From Zestomonas carbonaria (GTDB lineage: Bacteria > Pseudomonadota > Gammaproteobacteria > Pseudomonadales > Pseudomonadaceae): DNA of 64,000 nucleotides. The stretch lies in NCBI RefSeq assembly GCF_904061905.1, contig NZ_CAJFCI010000084.1:1-64000 (forward strand), in the 5' to 3' direction. The position numbers and the translations under genes were made by a program. The notes below the pieces were generated by a model, which saw only the letters and a list, made by a program, of their open reading frames with translations, searched no databases and was not told the origin of the DNA. This document shows positions 18,085 through 25,437 of the stretch, piece after piece (positions within the stretch are counted from its first letter, which is position 1; each line of letters starts with the position of its first letter).

Positions 18085-19515
18085 TCAGTGCGCCTTCCGC
18101 GGAGAGATGTAGCTGCTGATGAAGGCCGGGTTGGCGGCCATGATGCGGCTGTAGACCTCGATGCCGAAGTCCACCCAGTCGCGCATCAGCTCGCAGTAGT
18201 GATAGGTCGGGTGAGTCGGGTCGCCGTACCGCGCGTAGCTCTCGTGGTAGCAGCCGCCCGAGCAGAGGTTGCGGATGCGGCAGCTATCGCAGCCGGTGCC
18301 TTCGCGGTCCAGGCGCTGCGAGAGGAAGTCGTTCAGCTCCGCCTGCTTCACGCCGCTGTGCACGTTGCCGAAGGTCGGCAGGCTGGAGCCGGTGAAGCGG
18401 TGGCAGAGGTTCAGCTCGCCCTTGTGGTCGACCGCCAGCATCTTCAGCCCGGCGCCGCACGGCAGGGCCTTCTTGTGGCCTTCGTGGATGTCGGTGATCA
18501 ACTGGTGCAGGTTGGAGAAGCCGATGTTGCGATGCGCCAGCGCCGCCTCCAGGTAGCGGCGGCCGAGCGCCTTCATGTTGGCGAACACCTCGATCAGTTC
18601 CTCGCCGCTGAGGTTGAAGTCGCTGATGTCGCCGGAGGTGACCGGCGCGAAGCCGACTTCGGCGAAGCCCAGCTCGTTGAACAGGTGGTTCCAGATGGTC
18701 TCGACATCGGTGATGCCACGAGTCAGGGTCACCCGCGCGCCGACCGGGCGGCTGTCGTAGCGCGACAGCAGCATGTCGACCTTGCGCCGCACCACGTCGT
18801 AGGTGCCCTGCCCGCCCACGGTGATGCGGTTGCGATCGTGCACGGTCTTGGGGCCGTCGATGCTCACCGACAGGCCGAAGCGATGGGCGTTGAGGTAGTC
18901 GATGATCTCTTCGGTGAGCAGCGTGGCGTTGGTGGTCATGACGAACTCCACCTGCTTGCCGGCCTCGGCGAAACGCCGCTCGCAGTAGTCGACCATGTGC
19001 TCGATCAGCGGCCGGTTGGACAGCGGCTCGCCGCCGAAGAACACCACGGTGTAGCGGGTCTCGTCCGGCGATTCCTTGAGCAGCATCTCCACCGACGCCT
19101 CGGCGGTGTCCGCACCCATCTTCTTGCCGGCGGAAGGCTTGTCGAGGTCTTCCTTGTAGCAGTAGGTGCAGCTCAGGTTGCAGCCGGTGTTGACGTTCAG
19201 CACCACGGTGTTCAGCGCCGTGTGCTCGACCCGCTTGAGGCCGATTTCCGGCGTCAGCGGCGAGCCGTCGCTGACCACCTCCAGGGCGATCAGCTCGCGC
19301 AGGGTTTCGTTGACCGCCGGGCCGGCGAAGCGGCCGGCCAGGCGTTGCGACAGTTCTTCCGAGGAACAGCCCTGCTCGCGCAGGGCATCGATGATGCCGC
19401 CGGTCAGTTCGTCGGCGGCGAACAGCGAGCTGCTCGGAATATGGAACAGCAGACGGTCGGCATCCACCCGCACTTCATGCAGGTTGCGTTCGACCACATT
19501 CAAGATTGCGCCCAT
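18085..19515 (-). CDS. qhpD: Radical SAM/SPASM peptide cyclase for the gamma subunit
   Basis: This 476-residue radical SAM enzyme forms the three intrapeptidyl thioether bonds in QhpC in the cytoplasm. It has an N-terminal peptide-recognition-like region (1-100), the CNLSCTYC cluster motif (Cys112, Cys116, Cys119), the FFGGEPL segment, and a C-terminal SPASM region with auxiliary-cluster cysteines in PCGAGLKMLAVD, LNLCHRFTG and GCDSCRIRNLCSGGCYHE. It is encoded between the two substrates or partners, 69 bp after qhpA and 1 bp before qhpC, so synthesis of modifier and substrate is coupled. Confidence 0.96.
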   Translation of the reverse strand: MGAILNVVERNLHEVRVDADRLLFHIPSSSLFAADELTGGIIDALREQGCSSEELSQRLAGRFAGPAVNETLRELIALEVVSDGSPLTPEIGLKRVEHTALNTVVLNVNTGCNLSCTYCYKEDLDKPSAGKKMGADTAEASVEMLLKESPDETRYTVVFFGGEPLSNRPLIEHMVDYCERRFAEAGKQVEFVMTTNATLLTEEIIDYLNAHRFGLSVSIDGPKTVHDRNRITVGGQGTYDVVRRKVDMLLSRYDSRPVGARVTLTRGITDVETIWNHLFNELGFAEVGFAPVTSGDISDFNLSGEELIEVFANMKALGRRYLEAALAHRNIGFSNLHQLITDIHEGHKKALPCGAGLKMLAVDHKGELNLCHRFTGSSLPTFGNVHSGVKQAELNDFLSQRLDREGTGCDSCRIRNLCSGGCYHESYARYGDPTHPTYHYCELMRDWVDFGIEVYSRIMAANPAFISSYISPRKAH

Positions 19516-19584
19516 GGCGACCTCCCGGAATTCATCCCAATCGTTCGAATCCGCGCGGAACCTGTCCGCGCGGGCCGCGGCGCC

Positions 19585-21156
19585 CTATGGCAGCGGCGGG
19601 TTGTTCCAGCGTTGTACGGTGACGATCAGTTGACCTTCGCCCTTGAGGGACTGCCCGCCGTCCTCGACGGCGGCGATCACCTTGAGGTTGCCGGCGTTGT
19701 TGGTGGACATCCGCCGCGCGGGGTTCGGCCCGGCGTCGCCCGGCACGAACACGCCGTCCTTGCGCATGGTCCCGGCGAACTTCACGTCCTCGTCCTCGGC
19801 GGCGCGCTCGTCGAAGGGCTCGACCGACCAGGTCGCCGGCAGGAAGCCGATCCGGTAGGACTTGCCGGCGGCGTCGGTGCCCCAGGCCTCGGCCTCGAAA
19901 CGGCCCTGCACCTTGGGCGTCGCCCCGCCGTTCTCGCCGACCCGGGCGATGGAGAACTCGGGCACCACCTTGATCTCGCCGATTTCCTTGTAGACCGCCA
20001 GGTTGGCGCCCTCGAGCTGGCCGAAGGCGACCGCGCGGTTGCCCGGGGCGGCATCGGCGGCGGCCCTGACCTTGACCCGCACTCGCTCGGGGGTCTGTTC
20101 CAGAACCTCCAGTACCTGCACGCCCGCGCCGAAGTCCGGCTTGCCGGCAAGACCGTTGCCCACCAGGCTCAGCTCGGCCTCGCCGCCGGCCCTCAGGTAG
20201 CCGGGCTGCACCGCCAGCAGCCGGGCCTCGCCCGCCTTGGCGGCGACGAAGTCGAGGCCGCGCTCGTCATGCTCGGTCTCGAACATGCGCCCGCTCATTT
20301 CGTTGTTCACCACGCTGAACACCTGGCGCATGGAGACGCCATCGATATCCAGGGTGGCGCGCCATTCGTGGCCGCTGTAGAGGATCGCCGTGCCCTTGCC
20401 CGTGAGCGGCTTGCCGTCGGCATAGCGGCCTTCGAGGGCGATCTGGAAGGTGTCGCCGGAGCTGCCCTTGACGCTCATCACGCCGTTCACGTCGCCACGG
20501 GCCGGCATGTGGCCGCTGAAGCTCCACTGCCCCGCCAGCGCGGAGACCTCGGGCCACGCCTTCTGCCACTCGGCCCAGGCCGGGTCGTCCAGCGGATAGC
20601 GGCTGGCCAGGTCCGGCACCACATCCTTCAGGGCGATCTCCAGCCAGTCGCGGTCGCGCGCCATGGACTGGTATTCGAGGGACGGCCACTGGCCGAGGTG
20701 GAAGTGGACCAGGTGTTCCCACTCCTTGGCGGACCGCCGCTGCAAGGCGACACGGGCGCCGGAGTGGCAGCGCGCGCACATCTGCGCGAGCTGGTCGTCG
20801 AACTGCTCGACGGTGTTCAGGCGGCGCTCCATCGCGTAGCGCATGCCGTCCGTCTCGGCCGGCGCCAGCCCCTGCTTGTCGGAGAGGTACTTGACCAGCG
20901 TGCGGCGGTCGTCGTCGTCGATCTGCAGGCCATGCATGATCTGCATCCGCGCGATACTCATCAGCCAGCCTTCCGGAGTCTTGCGCTGCTGGCTGATGCG
21001 GCTCAGGGCGCCGCCGGCATCCGGCAAATGACACACCTTGCACTTCGCGTTGAGGATCGCCTCGCCATCCTCCGCCAGGGCCGGCTGCAGCACGCTAAAG
21101 GTCGTCATGGCCAAGGCTCCGGCACTCAGGTAACGCCAGAATCGTGTCGCTTTCAA
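19585..21156 (-). CDS. qhpA: Quinohemoprotein amine dehydrogenase alpha subunit (dihaem cytochrome c)
   Basis: This 523-residue subunit passes electrons from the quinone cofactor to a periplasmic acceptor such as azurin or cytochrome c. A signal peptide (about 1-28, ending ALA) precedes two cytochrome-c haem sites, CKVCH (39-43) and CARCH (127-131), followed by beta-rich domains (about 190-523). It is the first gene of the qhpA-D-C-B unit, preceded by a sigma-54-type promoter at 21229-21244. The haems imply dependence on the Ccm system, and a CcmF-like gene lies just upstream on the same strand. Confidence 0.95.
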   Translation of the reverse strand: MKATRFWRYLSAGALAMTTFSVLQPALAEDGEAILNAKCKVCHLPDAGGALSRISQQRKTPEGWLMSIARMQIMHGLQIDDDDRRTLVKYLSDKQGLAPAETDGMRYAMERRLNTVEQFDDQLAQMCARCHSGARVALQRRSAKEWEHLVHFHLGQWPSLEYQSMARDRDWLEIALKDVVPDLASRYPLDDPAWAEWQKAWPEVSALAGQWSFSGHMPARGDVNGVMSVKGSSGDTFQIALEGRYADGKPLTGKGTAILYSGHEWRATLDIDGVSMRQVFSVVNNEMSGRMFETEHDERGLDFVAAKAGEARLLAVQPGYLRAGGEAELSLVGNGLAGKPDFGAGVQVLEVLEQTPERVRVKVRAAADAAPGNRAVAFGQLEGANLAVYKEIGEIKVVPEFSIARVGENGGATPKVQGRFEAEAWGTDAAGKSYRIGFLPATWSVEPFDERAAEDEDVKFAGTMRKDGVFVPGDAGPNPARRMSTNNAGNLKVIAAVEDGGQSLKGEGQLIVTVQRWNNPPLP

Positions 21157-21228
21157 GGTCAGGCCTCCACGGTATTTTTTATTGGTATCCGCATCCTTGT
21201 CGCAGGCAAGGATCTCGTCTCAAGGCGG

Positions 21229-21244
21229 GGCACATTGTGTGCCA
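21229..21244 (-). promoter_or_regulatory. Sigma-54 promoter of the qhpADCB operon
   Basis: Read on the minus strand: TGGCACACAATGTGCC. The TGGCAC -24 element is exact, the spacing from GG to GC is exactly 10 bases, and the -12 element reads GTGC against TTGC. The predicted start site is near 21218, giving a leader of about 62 bases to the qhpA ATG. Caution: GGCACA-CAA-TGTGCC is also a perfect palindrome, so part of the match may reflect an operator. Confidence 0.65.
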
Positions 21245-21300
21245 CAAACATGAAAATCCTTTTCCTACAAACACTTGGACGAATTTCACGGTACTTCGAC

Positions 21301-21358
21301 CAGTCTCGGAGGAGCCTCCACGCGTCTAATTTCGCGATAGCTGTTTAACTCTGAGACA
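21301..21358 (-). promoter_or_regulatory. Candidate enhancer site upstream of qhpA
   Basis: TGTCTCAG on the minus strand (21351-21358) lies about 136 bp from the predicted start, the usual distance for a sigma-54 activator. A second half-site-like CGAGACTG lies at 21301-21308. TGTCTCAG is identical to the core of the inverted repeat upstream of the aldehyde dehydrogenase gene at 23716-23724. Confidence 0.45.
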
Positions 21359-21387
21359 AAGGCCTTCCGGTAACGATGGGTATAGCC

Positions 21388-23538
21388 CTATCTCCCCCGG
21401 CCAGGTAGCGCCAACGAGCCGGCCAGCATCGCCAGCAGGCCGATCCACAGCAGGGACACGAACGGATAGCGGCGGATGACCACCAGGCTCTGCTCGTCGC
21501 CGGCCGCTTCGCCGCCCTCCTCCGCGGCGACCATCAATCGCGGCGAGGCCGGCACCCAGACCTGCAGGTCCTGGGACCAGCCACGGACGATGAACGGATG
21601 CAGCATGTAGCCGGGATCGCCCACATGGCGGGCGTAGCGGTAGTCGAGGATCTCGCAGAGCTGGCGCATCGGCCCCTGGTACGCCGGCGGCAACCGGCGG
21701 TCGTCCTGGAAGAGCGCCTGCCCGGCCAGCAGCTCCCCATCGACCCGCAGCTCCACCTGGGCGATGGCCCGGTAGCCGGAGAAATCCGCTTCGCTGTCCA
21801 GGGGCCGGATGCGCAGTTGCAACTGCTCGGAAACCGAATGCCACGCCTCATCGTCCGTGGAAGGCGGCAGCGTGATCGGCAGATAGGCGTTCAGGGCCGT
21901 GGCGGCCAGCCCGCCCACCAGCGCGACGACCGCGCCGCCATGGATGAGCGCCAGGCTGCCCGTGTGCCGCAGGGTGCCCAACCGCCGCGTGCGCCAGACG
22001 CTCACCGCGCCCCAGGCCAGGCACGCGACCAGCAGGAAGGCCGCGCCGAGCAGCGCGGCATCCAGCCAGGGCAGGACGGCGACGATGTTCTGCGACAGCA
22101 CGCCATCGCCGCTGTACTGGCGGGTCAGCCAGCCGCCGCGCCAGGCCACCAGCCCGGCCAGGATCGACACCGCGAGCGTGACGGCCACCACCACCCGCTG
22201 CCTGAGCAGCCTGCGCAGGAAGGTGTAGCCGCCCACCAGCCCGAACGCCGCGAGGATCGGCAGCAGCCACTTGCCCAGCACGTAGCCATCCACATCCCAC
22301 TGCGCGAACGCCTCGTACAACCCGCCGAGTTCGCCAGGCCCGGACCAGGCCATCGCCAGCTCGAAGAACGGCTTCAGCTCGGGCGTCTTCTCGACATTCA
22401 GCCACTCGTGGAGATGGGCCCTGAGCAGCGCGCCCATGGCCAGCAGCGCGGCGCCGGCGAACAGGTAGACCGCCAGGTCGAGCGTGCGCTCGGTGCCGCC
22501 GCGAAGGATGTTGCCGGTCCGCCGGCCCAGCGCCTTGCCGGCCTGCCACAGGCCCAGCCCGAGCAGCACGGCGGCCAGCGCCAGGTGGCTCATCCAGGAC
22601 GTGGTGCCGATGTAGCGATGGGAGCTGGCCAGCACCTCACTGCGGGTCACCGACATGGCCACGCAGACCAGCGCGGCAGCCATCAGGCTGAGCGCGGGCA
22701 ACAGCCGCTGGCCTTCCCGCCAGCGCCGCGCCCCGTGCAGCACCGCGCCGAGCAGCGCCCAGACGGCGAAGGCGGAGGTCTGCACCGGATCCCAGTGCCA
22801 GAGCTGGCCGAAGGTGAAATCCTCCAGGGCCCAGGCCATGCCGGCGCCGATGCCGGCGGTGAGCACCAGCCAGGAACGCCGGGACTGGACCAGGGCGATG
22901 GCGCCGTAGTTCGGAGAGGCCTTGCCCAGCGCGCCGATCGCCGCGCCGGCGGGCGCCAGGGTCCAGGCATAGGCGGCGAGGATCAGCGGCGCGTGCAGGG
23001 CCATCCAGAAGGTCTGCAGGTGAGCGTTCATGCCCTGGCTGTCCTGGGCCTGCAGCCAGTCGGCCGGCGTCGCCGCGAAGGGGCCGAGCCAGGCGGCGGT
23101 GGCCACGTACCAGGCGGCGACCAGGGCGCCGCCACGTCCCGCCCAGCCCGGCAACGAAGCCCCGCCCATGGCGGTCGCCAGGCAGAAGGTGGCCAGCAGC
23201 AGCACCGTCCCCTCGTCCCCGCCCCACAGGTTGGACACCTTGAGATAAAGAGGCAGCGCGGAACTGCTGTAGAGCCAGACGTAGCGCAACTGGAAATGAT
23301 CCGCCACCAGGTGCAGCACGAGCGCCAAGCACGCGCCATACAGGCCGCCCAGCGCAAGGCGCCAGAGCGACAGCCTGGCGGCGGGTCGCAGCGCGCCCAG
23401 CAGGATCAGGACGCAGAAAAGCCACAACAGCGCATTGCCCGCCTGCGGCAGGAACCACAGCAGCCCACAGGACAGCACGAGGCCGGCAATCGCCTGCCCC
23501 CGGGTCGACTCGCCATCGAACAGCCATGTCCTTATCAA
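21388..23538 (-). CDS. CcmF/NrfE-family haem lyase homologue
   Basis: This 716-residue polytopic membrane protein is a homologue of CcmF, the haem lyase subunit of cytochrome c maturation. It has about 14 helices, a divergent WWD-like haem-handling motif (WGGDEG, 105-110), a His in QTFWMALHAPL (His182), and LWHWDPVQ (246-253) matching the CcmF WFWDPVEN region. A large periplasmic segment near 580-690 precedes a final helix. It is not the housekeeping ccm operon, since no other ccm gene is near. It lies upstream of qhpA on the same strand with 231 bp between, and divergent from the aldehyde dehydrogenase. A dedicated role in loading haem into QhpA is inference. Confidence 0.88.
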   Translation of the reverse strand: MIRTWLFDGESTRGQAIAGLVLSCGLLWFLPQAGNALLWLFCVLILLGALRPAARLSLWRLALGGLYGACLALVLHLVADHFQLRYVWLYSSSALPLYLKVSNLWGGDEGTVLLLATFCLATAMGGASLPGWAGRGGALVAAWYVATAAWLGPFAATPADWLQAQDSQGMNAHLQTFWMALHAPLILAAYAWTLAPAGAAIGALGKASPNYGAIALVQSRRSWLVLTAGIGAGMAWALEDFTFGQLWHWDPVQTSAFAVWALLGAVLHGARRWREGQRLLPALSLMAAALVCVAMSVTRSEVLASSHRYIGTTSWMSHLALAAVLLGLGLWQAGKALGRRTGNILRGGTERTLDLAVYLFAGAALLAMGALLRAHLHEWLNVEKTPELKPFFELAMAWSGPGELGGLYEAFAQWDVDGYVLGKWLLPILAAFGLVGGYTFLRRLLRQRVVVAVTLAVSILAGLVAWRGGWLTRQYSGDGVLSQNIVAVLPWLDAALLGAAFLLVACLAWGAVSVWRTRRLGTLRHTGSLALIHGGAVVALVGGLAATALNAYLPITLPPSTDDEAWHSVSEQLQLRIRPLDSEADFSGYRAIAQVELRVDGELLAGQALFQDDRRLPPAYQGPMRQLCEILDYRYARHVGDPGYMLHPFIVRGWSQDLQVWVPASPRLMVAAEEGGEAAGDEQSLVVIRRYPFVSLLWIGLLAMLAGSLALPGRGR

Positions 23539-23684
23539 GGTCGGATCTCCGCAACGTTTTTGGACGGAGCGCTACAGATTATGTGCCAGTGCCCCGAAAG
23601 GCCTTTGCCGACAACCCCTTGGCCGCTTTCCCCGGCATGCCGGGAAGCCCTCCCGGCGTCCCATTTCGCGACGACCGTCCCATC

Positions 23685-23724
23685 CTGAGACAGCCCGTAA
23701 ACCACTGTCCAGCCGCTGTCTCAG
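23685..23724 (+). promoter_or_regulatory. Inverted-repeat enhancer candidate (CTGAGACAG-N22-CTGTCTCAG)
   Basis: Two perfectly complementary 9-bp arms, CTGAGACAG (23685-23693) and CTGTCTCAG (23716-23724), are separated by 22 bases. A further GTCTCA follows at 23728. The centre lies about 139 bp upstream of the predicted sigma-54 start site, as expected for binding of an enhancer-binding protein. TGTCTCAG recurs upstream of qhpA. Confidence 0.6.
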
Positions 23725-23817
23725 CCCGTCTCAAAGTGCAACAGCGGATGCCTGCGGGAAATTCACAGGATCGACAAAAACCCTTTTCTTTCATGGCGTT
23801 ATGGACACCTTGGCGTT

Positions 23818-23833
23818 TGGCATGGCGGTTGCC
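23818..23833 (+). promoter_or_regulatory. Sigma-54 promoter of the aldehyde dehydrogenase-barrel operon
   Basis: TGGCATGGCGGTTGCC matches TGGCAC-N5-TTGC with one change (T for the final C of TGGCAC) and correct GG-N10-GC spacing. The predicted start is near 23844, which leaves a 27-base leader to the ATG at 23871. Confidence 0.75.
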
Positions 23834-23870
23834 CCAGAGCTTCCCGCCACCCATACAAGAGGCTGAAACC

Positions 23871-25364
23871 ATGCTCGCTGCACTGCCCATCCTGACCCAG
23901 ACCCGCGACTTCATCGCCCGCCGGCATCGCATGCTGATCGGCGATCAGTGGCTGGATGCCGCCAGCGGCAACACCATGAGCATCCGCAACCCAGCCACCG
24001 GCGAAGTCCTCGGCGAAGTGCCGGCGGCGGCCAAGGAGGATGTCGAGCTCGCCGTGCAGGCGGCCCGCCAGGCCTTCGACGACTCACCCTGGAGCCGCAT
24101 GCGCCCGCGCGAGCGGCAGAACCTGCTGTGGCGCCTGGCCGACCTGATGGAGCGCGACGCCCGGCAACTGGCCGAACTGGAATGCCTGAACAACGGCAAG
24201 AGCGCGGCCGTGGCGCAGGCGATGGACGTGCAACTGGCCATCGACTTCCTGCGCTACATGGCCGGCTGGGCCACCAAGGTCGAAGGGCTGACGGTGGAGC
24301 CCTCGCTGCCGCTGATGCCGGACGGCCAGTTCCACGCCTACGTGCGCCGCGAGGCGGTCGGCGTGGTCGGCGCCATCGTCGCCTGGAACTTCCCCCTGCT
24401 GCTGGCCTGCTGGAAGCTCGGCCCGGCCCTGGCCACCGGTTGCAGCGTGGTGCTCAAGCCCGCCGACGAAACCCCGCTGAGCGCCCTCAAGCTGGCCGAG
24501 CTGGTACTCGAAGCCGGCTACCCGGCCGGCGTGTTCAACGTGGTCACCGGCACCGGCCTGCAAGCCGGCACCGCCCTGACCGCCCACCCCGGCGTGGACA
24601 AGCTGACCTTCACCGGCTCCACCGAGGTGGGCAAGCAGATCGGCAGGGCGGCCATGGACAACATGACCCGCGTCACCCTGGAGCTGGGCGGCAAGTCGCC
24701 GACCATCGTGCTGGCCGACGCCGACCTGCAACAGGCCGCCGCCGGCGCCGCCCAGGCGATCTTCTTCAACCAGGGCCAGGTCTGCTGCGCCGGCTCGCGC
24801 CTCTACGTGCACCGCAAGCACTTCGACAACGTGGTCGCCGACATCGCCGGCATCGCCAACGGCATGAAACTGGGCAACGGCCTCGACCCGAGCGTGGACA
24901 TGGGCCCGCTGATCTCCGCCAGGCAGCAGGAGCGGGTCACCGGCTACATCGACCTCGGCCGCCAGCTCGGCGCCACCGTCGCCTGCGGCGGCGAAAGCTT
25001 CGGCCCCGGCTACTTCGTCAAGCCGACGGTGATCGTCGACGTCGACCAGAAGCACCGCCTGGTGCAGGAGGAAATCTTCGGCCCGGTGCTGGTGGCCATG
25101 CCCTTCGACGACCTCGACGAAGCCGTGCGCCTGGCCAACGACAACCCCTACGGCCTGGGCGCCAGCATCTGGTCCAACGACCTCTCGGCGGTGCACCGGC
25201 TGATCCCGCGCATCAAGTCCGGTTCGGTCTGGGTCAACTGCCACAGCGCCCTGGACCCGTGCCTGCCATTCGGCGGCTACAAGCTGTCCGGCGTCGGCCG
25301 CGAGATGGGCGCGGCGGCCATCGAGCACTACACCGAGCTGAAGTCGGTGCTGATCAGCCTCTGA
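23871..25364 (+). CDS. NAD-dependent aldehyde dehydrogenase, phenylacetaldehyde type
   Basis: This 497-residue class 1/2-like aldehyde dehydrogenase would oxidise the aldehyde released by amine dehydrogenase. It shows the catalytic base Glu271 in LELGGKSP, catalytic Cys305 in FNQGQVCCAGSR, the NAD-binding FTGSTEVG (247-254) and WNFPLLLACWK near 172. Overall it resembles phenylacetaldehyde dehydrogenases (PeaE/StyD/FeaB group). The start at 23871 has AAGAGG upstream, and longer frames would run back into the promoter. It is divergent from the CcmF-like gene and co-transcribed with the outer-membrane gene 73 bp downstream. Aromatic substrate preference is likely but not proven. Confidence 0.92.
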   Translation: MLAALPILTQTRDFIARRHRMLIGDQWLDAASGNTMSIRNPATGEVLGEVPAAAKEDVELAVQAARQAFDDSPWSRMRPRERQNLLWRLADLMERDARQLAELECLNNGKSAAVAQAMDVQLAIDFLRYMAGWATKVEGLTVEPSLPLMPDGQFHAYVRREAVGVVGAIVAWNFPLLLACWKLGPALATGCSVVLKPADETPLSALKLAELVLEAGYPAGVFNVVTGTGLQAGTALTAHPGVDKLTFTGSTEVGKQIGRAAMDNMTRVTLELGGKSPTIVLADADLQQAAAGAAQAIFFNQGQVCCAGSRLYVHRKHFDNVVADIAGIANGMKLGNGLDPSVDMGPLISARQQERVTGYIDLGRQLGATVACGGESFGPGYFVKPTVIVDVDQKHRLVQEEIFGPVLVAMPFDDLDEAVRLANDNPYGLGASIWSNDLSAVHRLIPRIKSGSVWVNCHSALDPCLPFGGYKLSGVGREMGAAAIEHYTELKSVLISL

Positions 25365-25437
25365 GGCTGCAGGTCCGGGCGGACGGCAGCGGTCGGCTGT
25401 CCGCCCATCAATAAGAAAAACAACCAGGAGCAAGCCC

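Larger units (their letters stand above)
23539..23870. other. Divergent control region between the CcmF-like and aldehyde dehydrogenase genes
   Basis: This 332-bp gap holds no gene. On the plus strand it carries a sigma-54 promoter (23818-23833) and an upstream inverted repeat (23685-23724). I found no convincing promoter for the CcmF-like gene on the minus strand. Confidence 0.7.

Noticed and set aside
17929..21348. A 1139-codon open frame on the plus strand
   Set aside because: It is antisense to qhpC, qhpD and qhpA, is rich in Arg, Gly, His and Val, and has no recognisable domain. Long antisense frames are expected opposite GC-rich genes.
23590..23610. A minus-strand TGGCACATAATCTGTAGC resembling a sigma-54 promoter for the CcmF-like gene
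   Set aside because: The GG-to-GC spacing is 13 instead of 10 bases, so it should not bind sigma-54 RNA polymerase.
21598..23688. A 696-codon open frame antisense to the CcmF-like gene
   Set aside because: Composition and lack of domains mark it as a shadow of the real membrane-protein gene.
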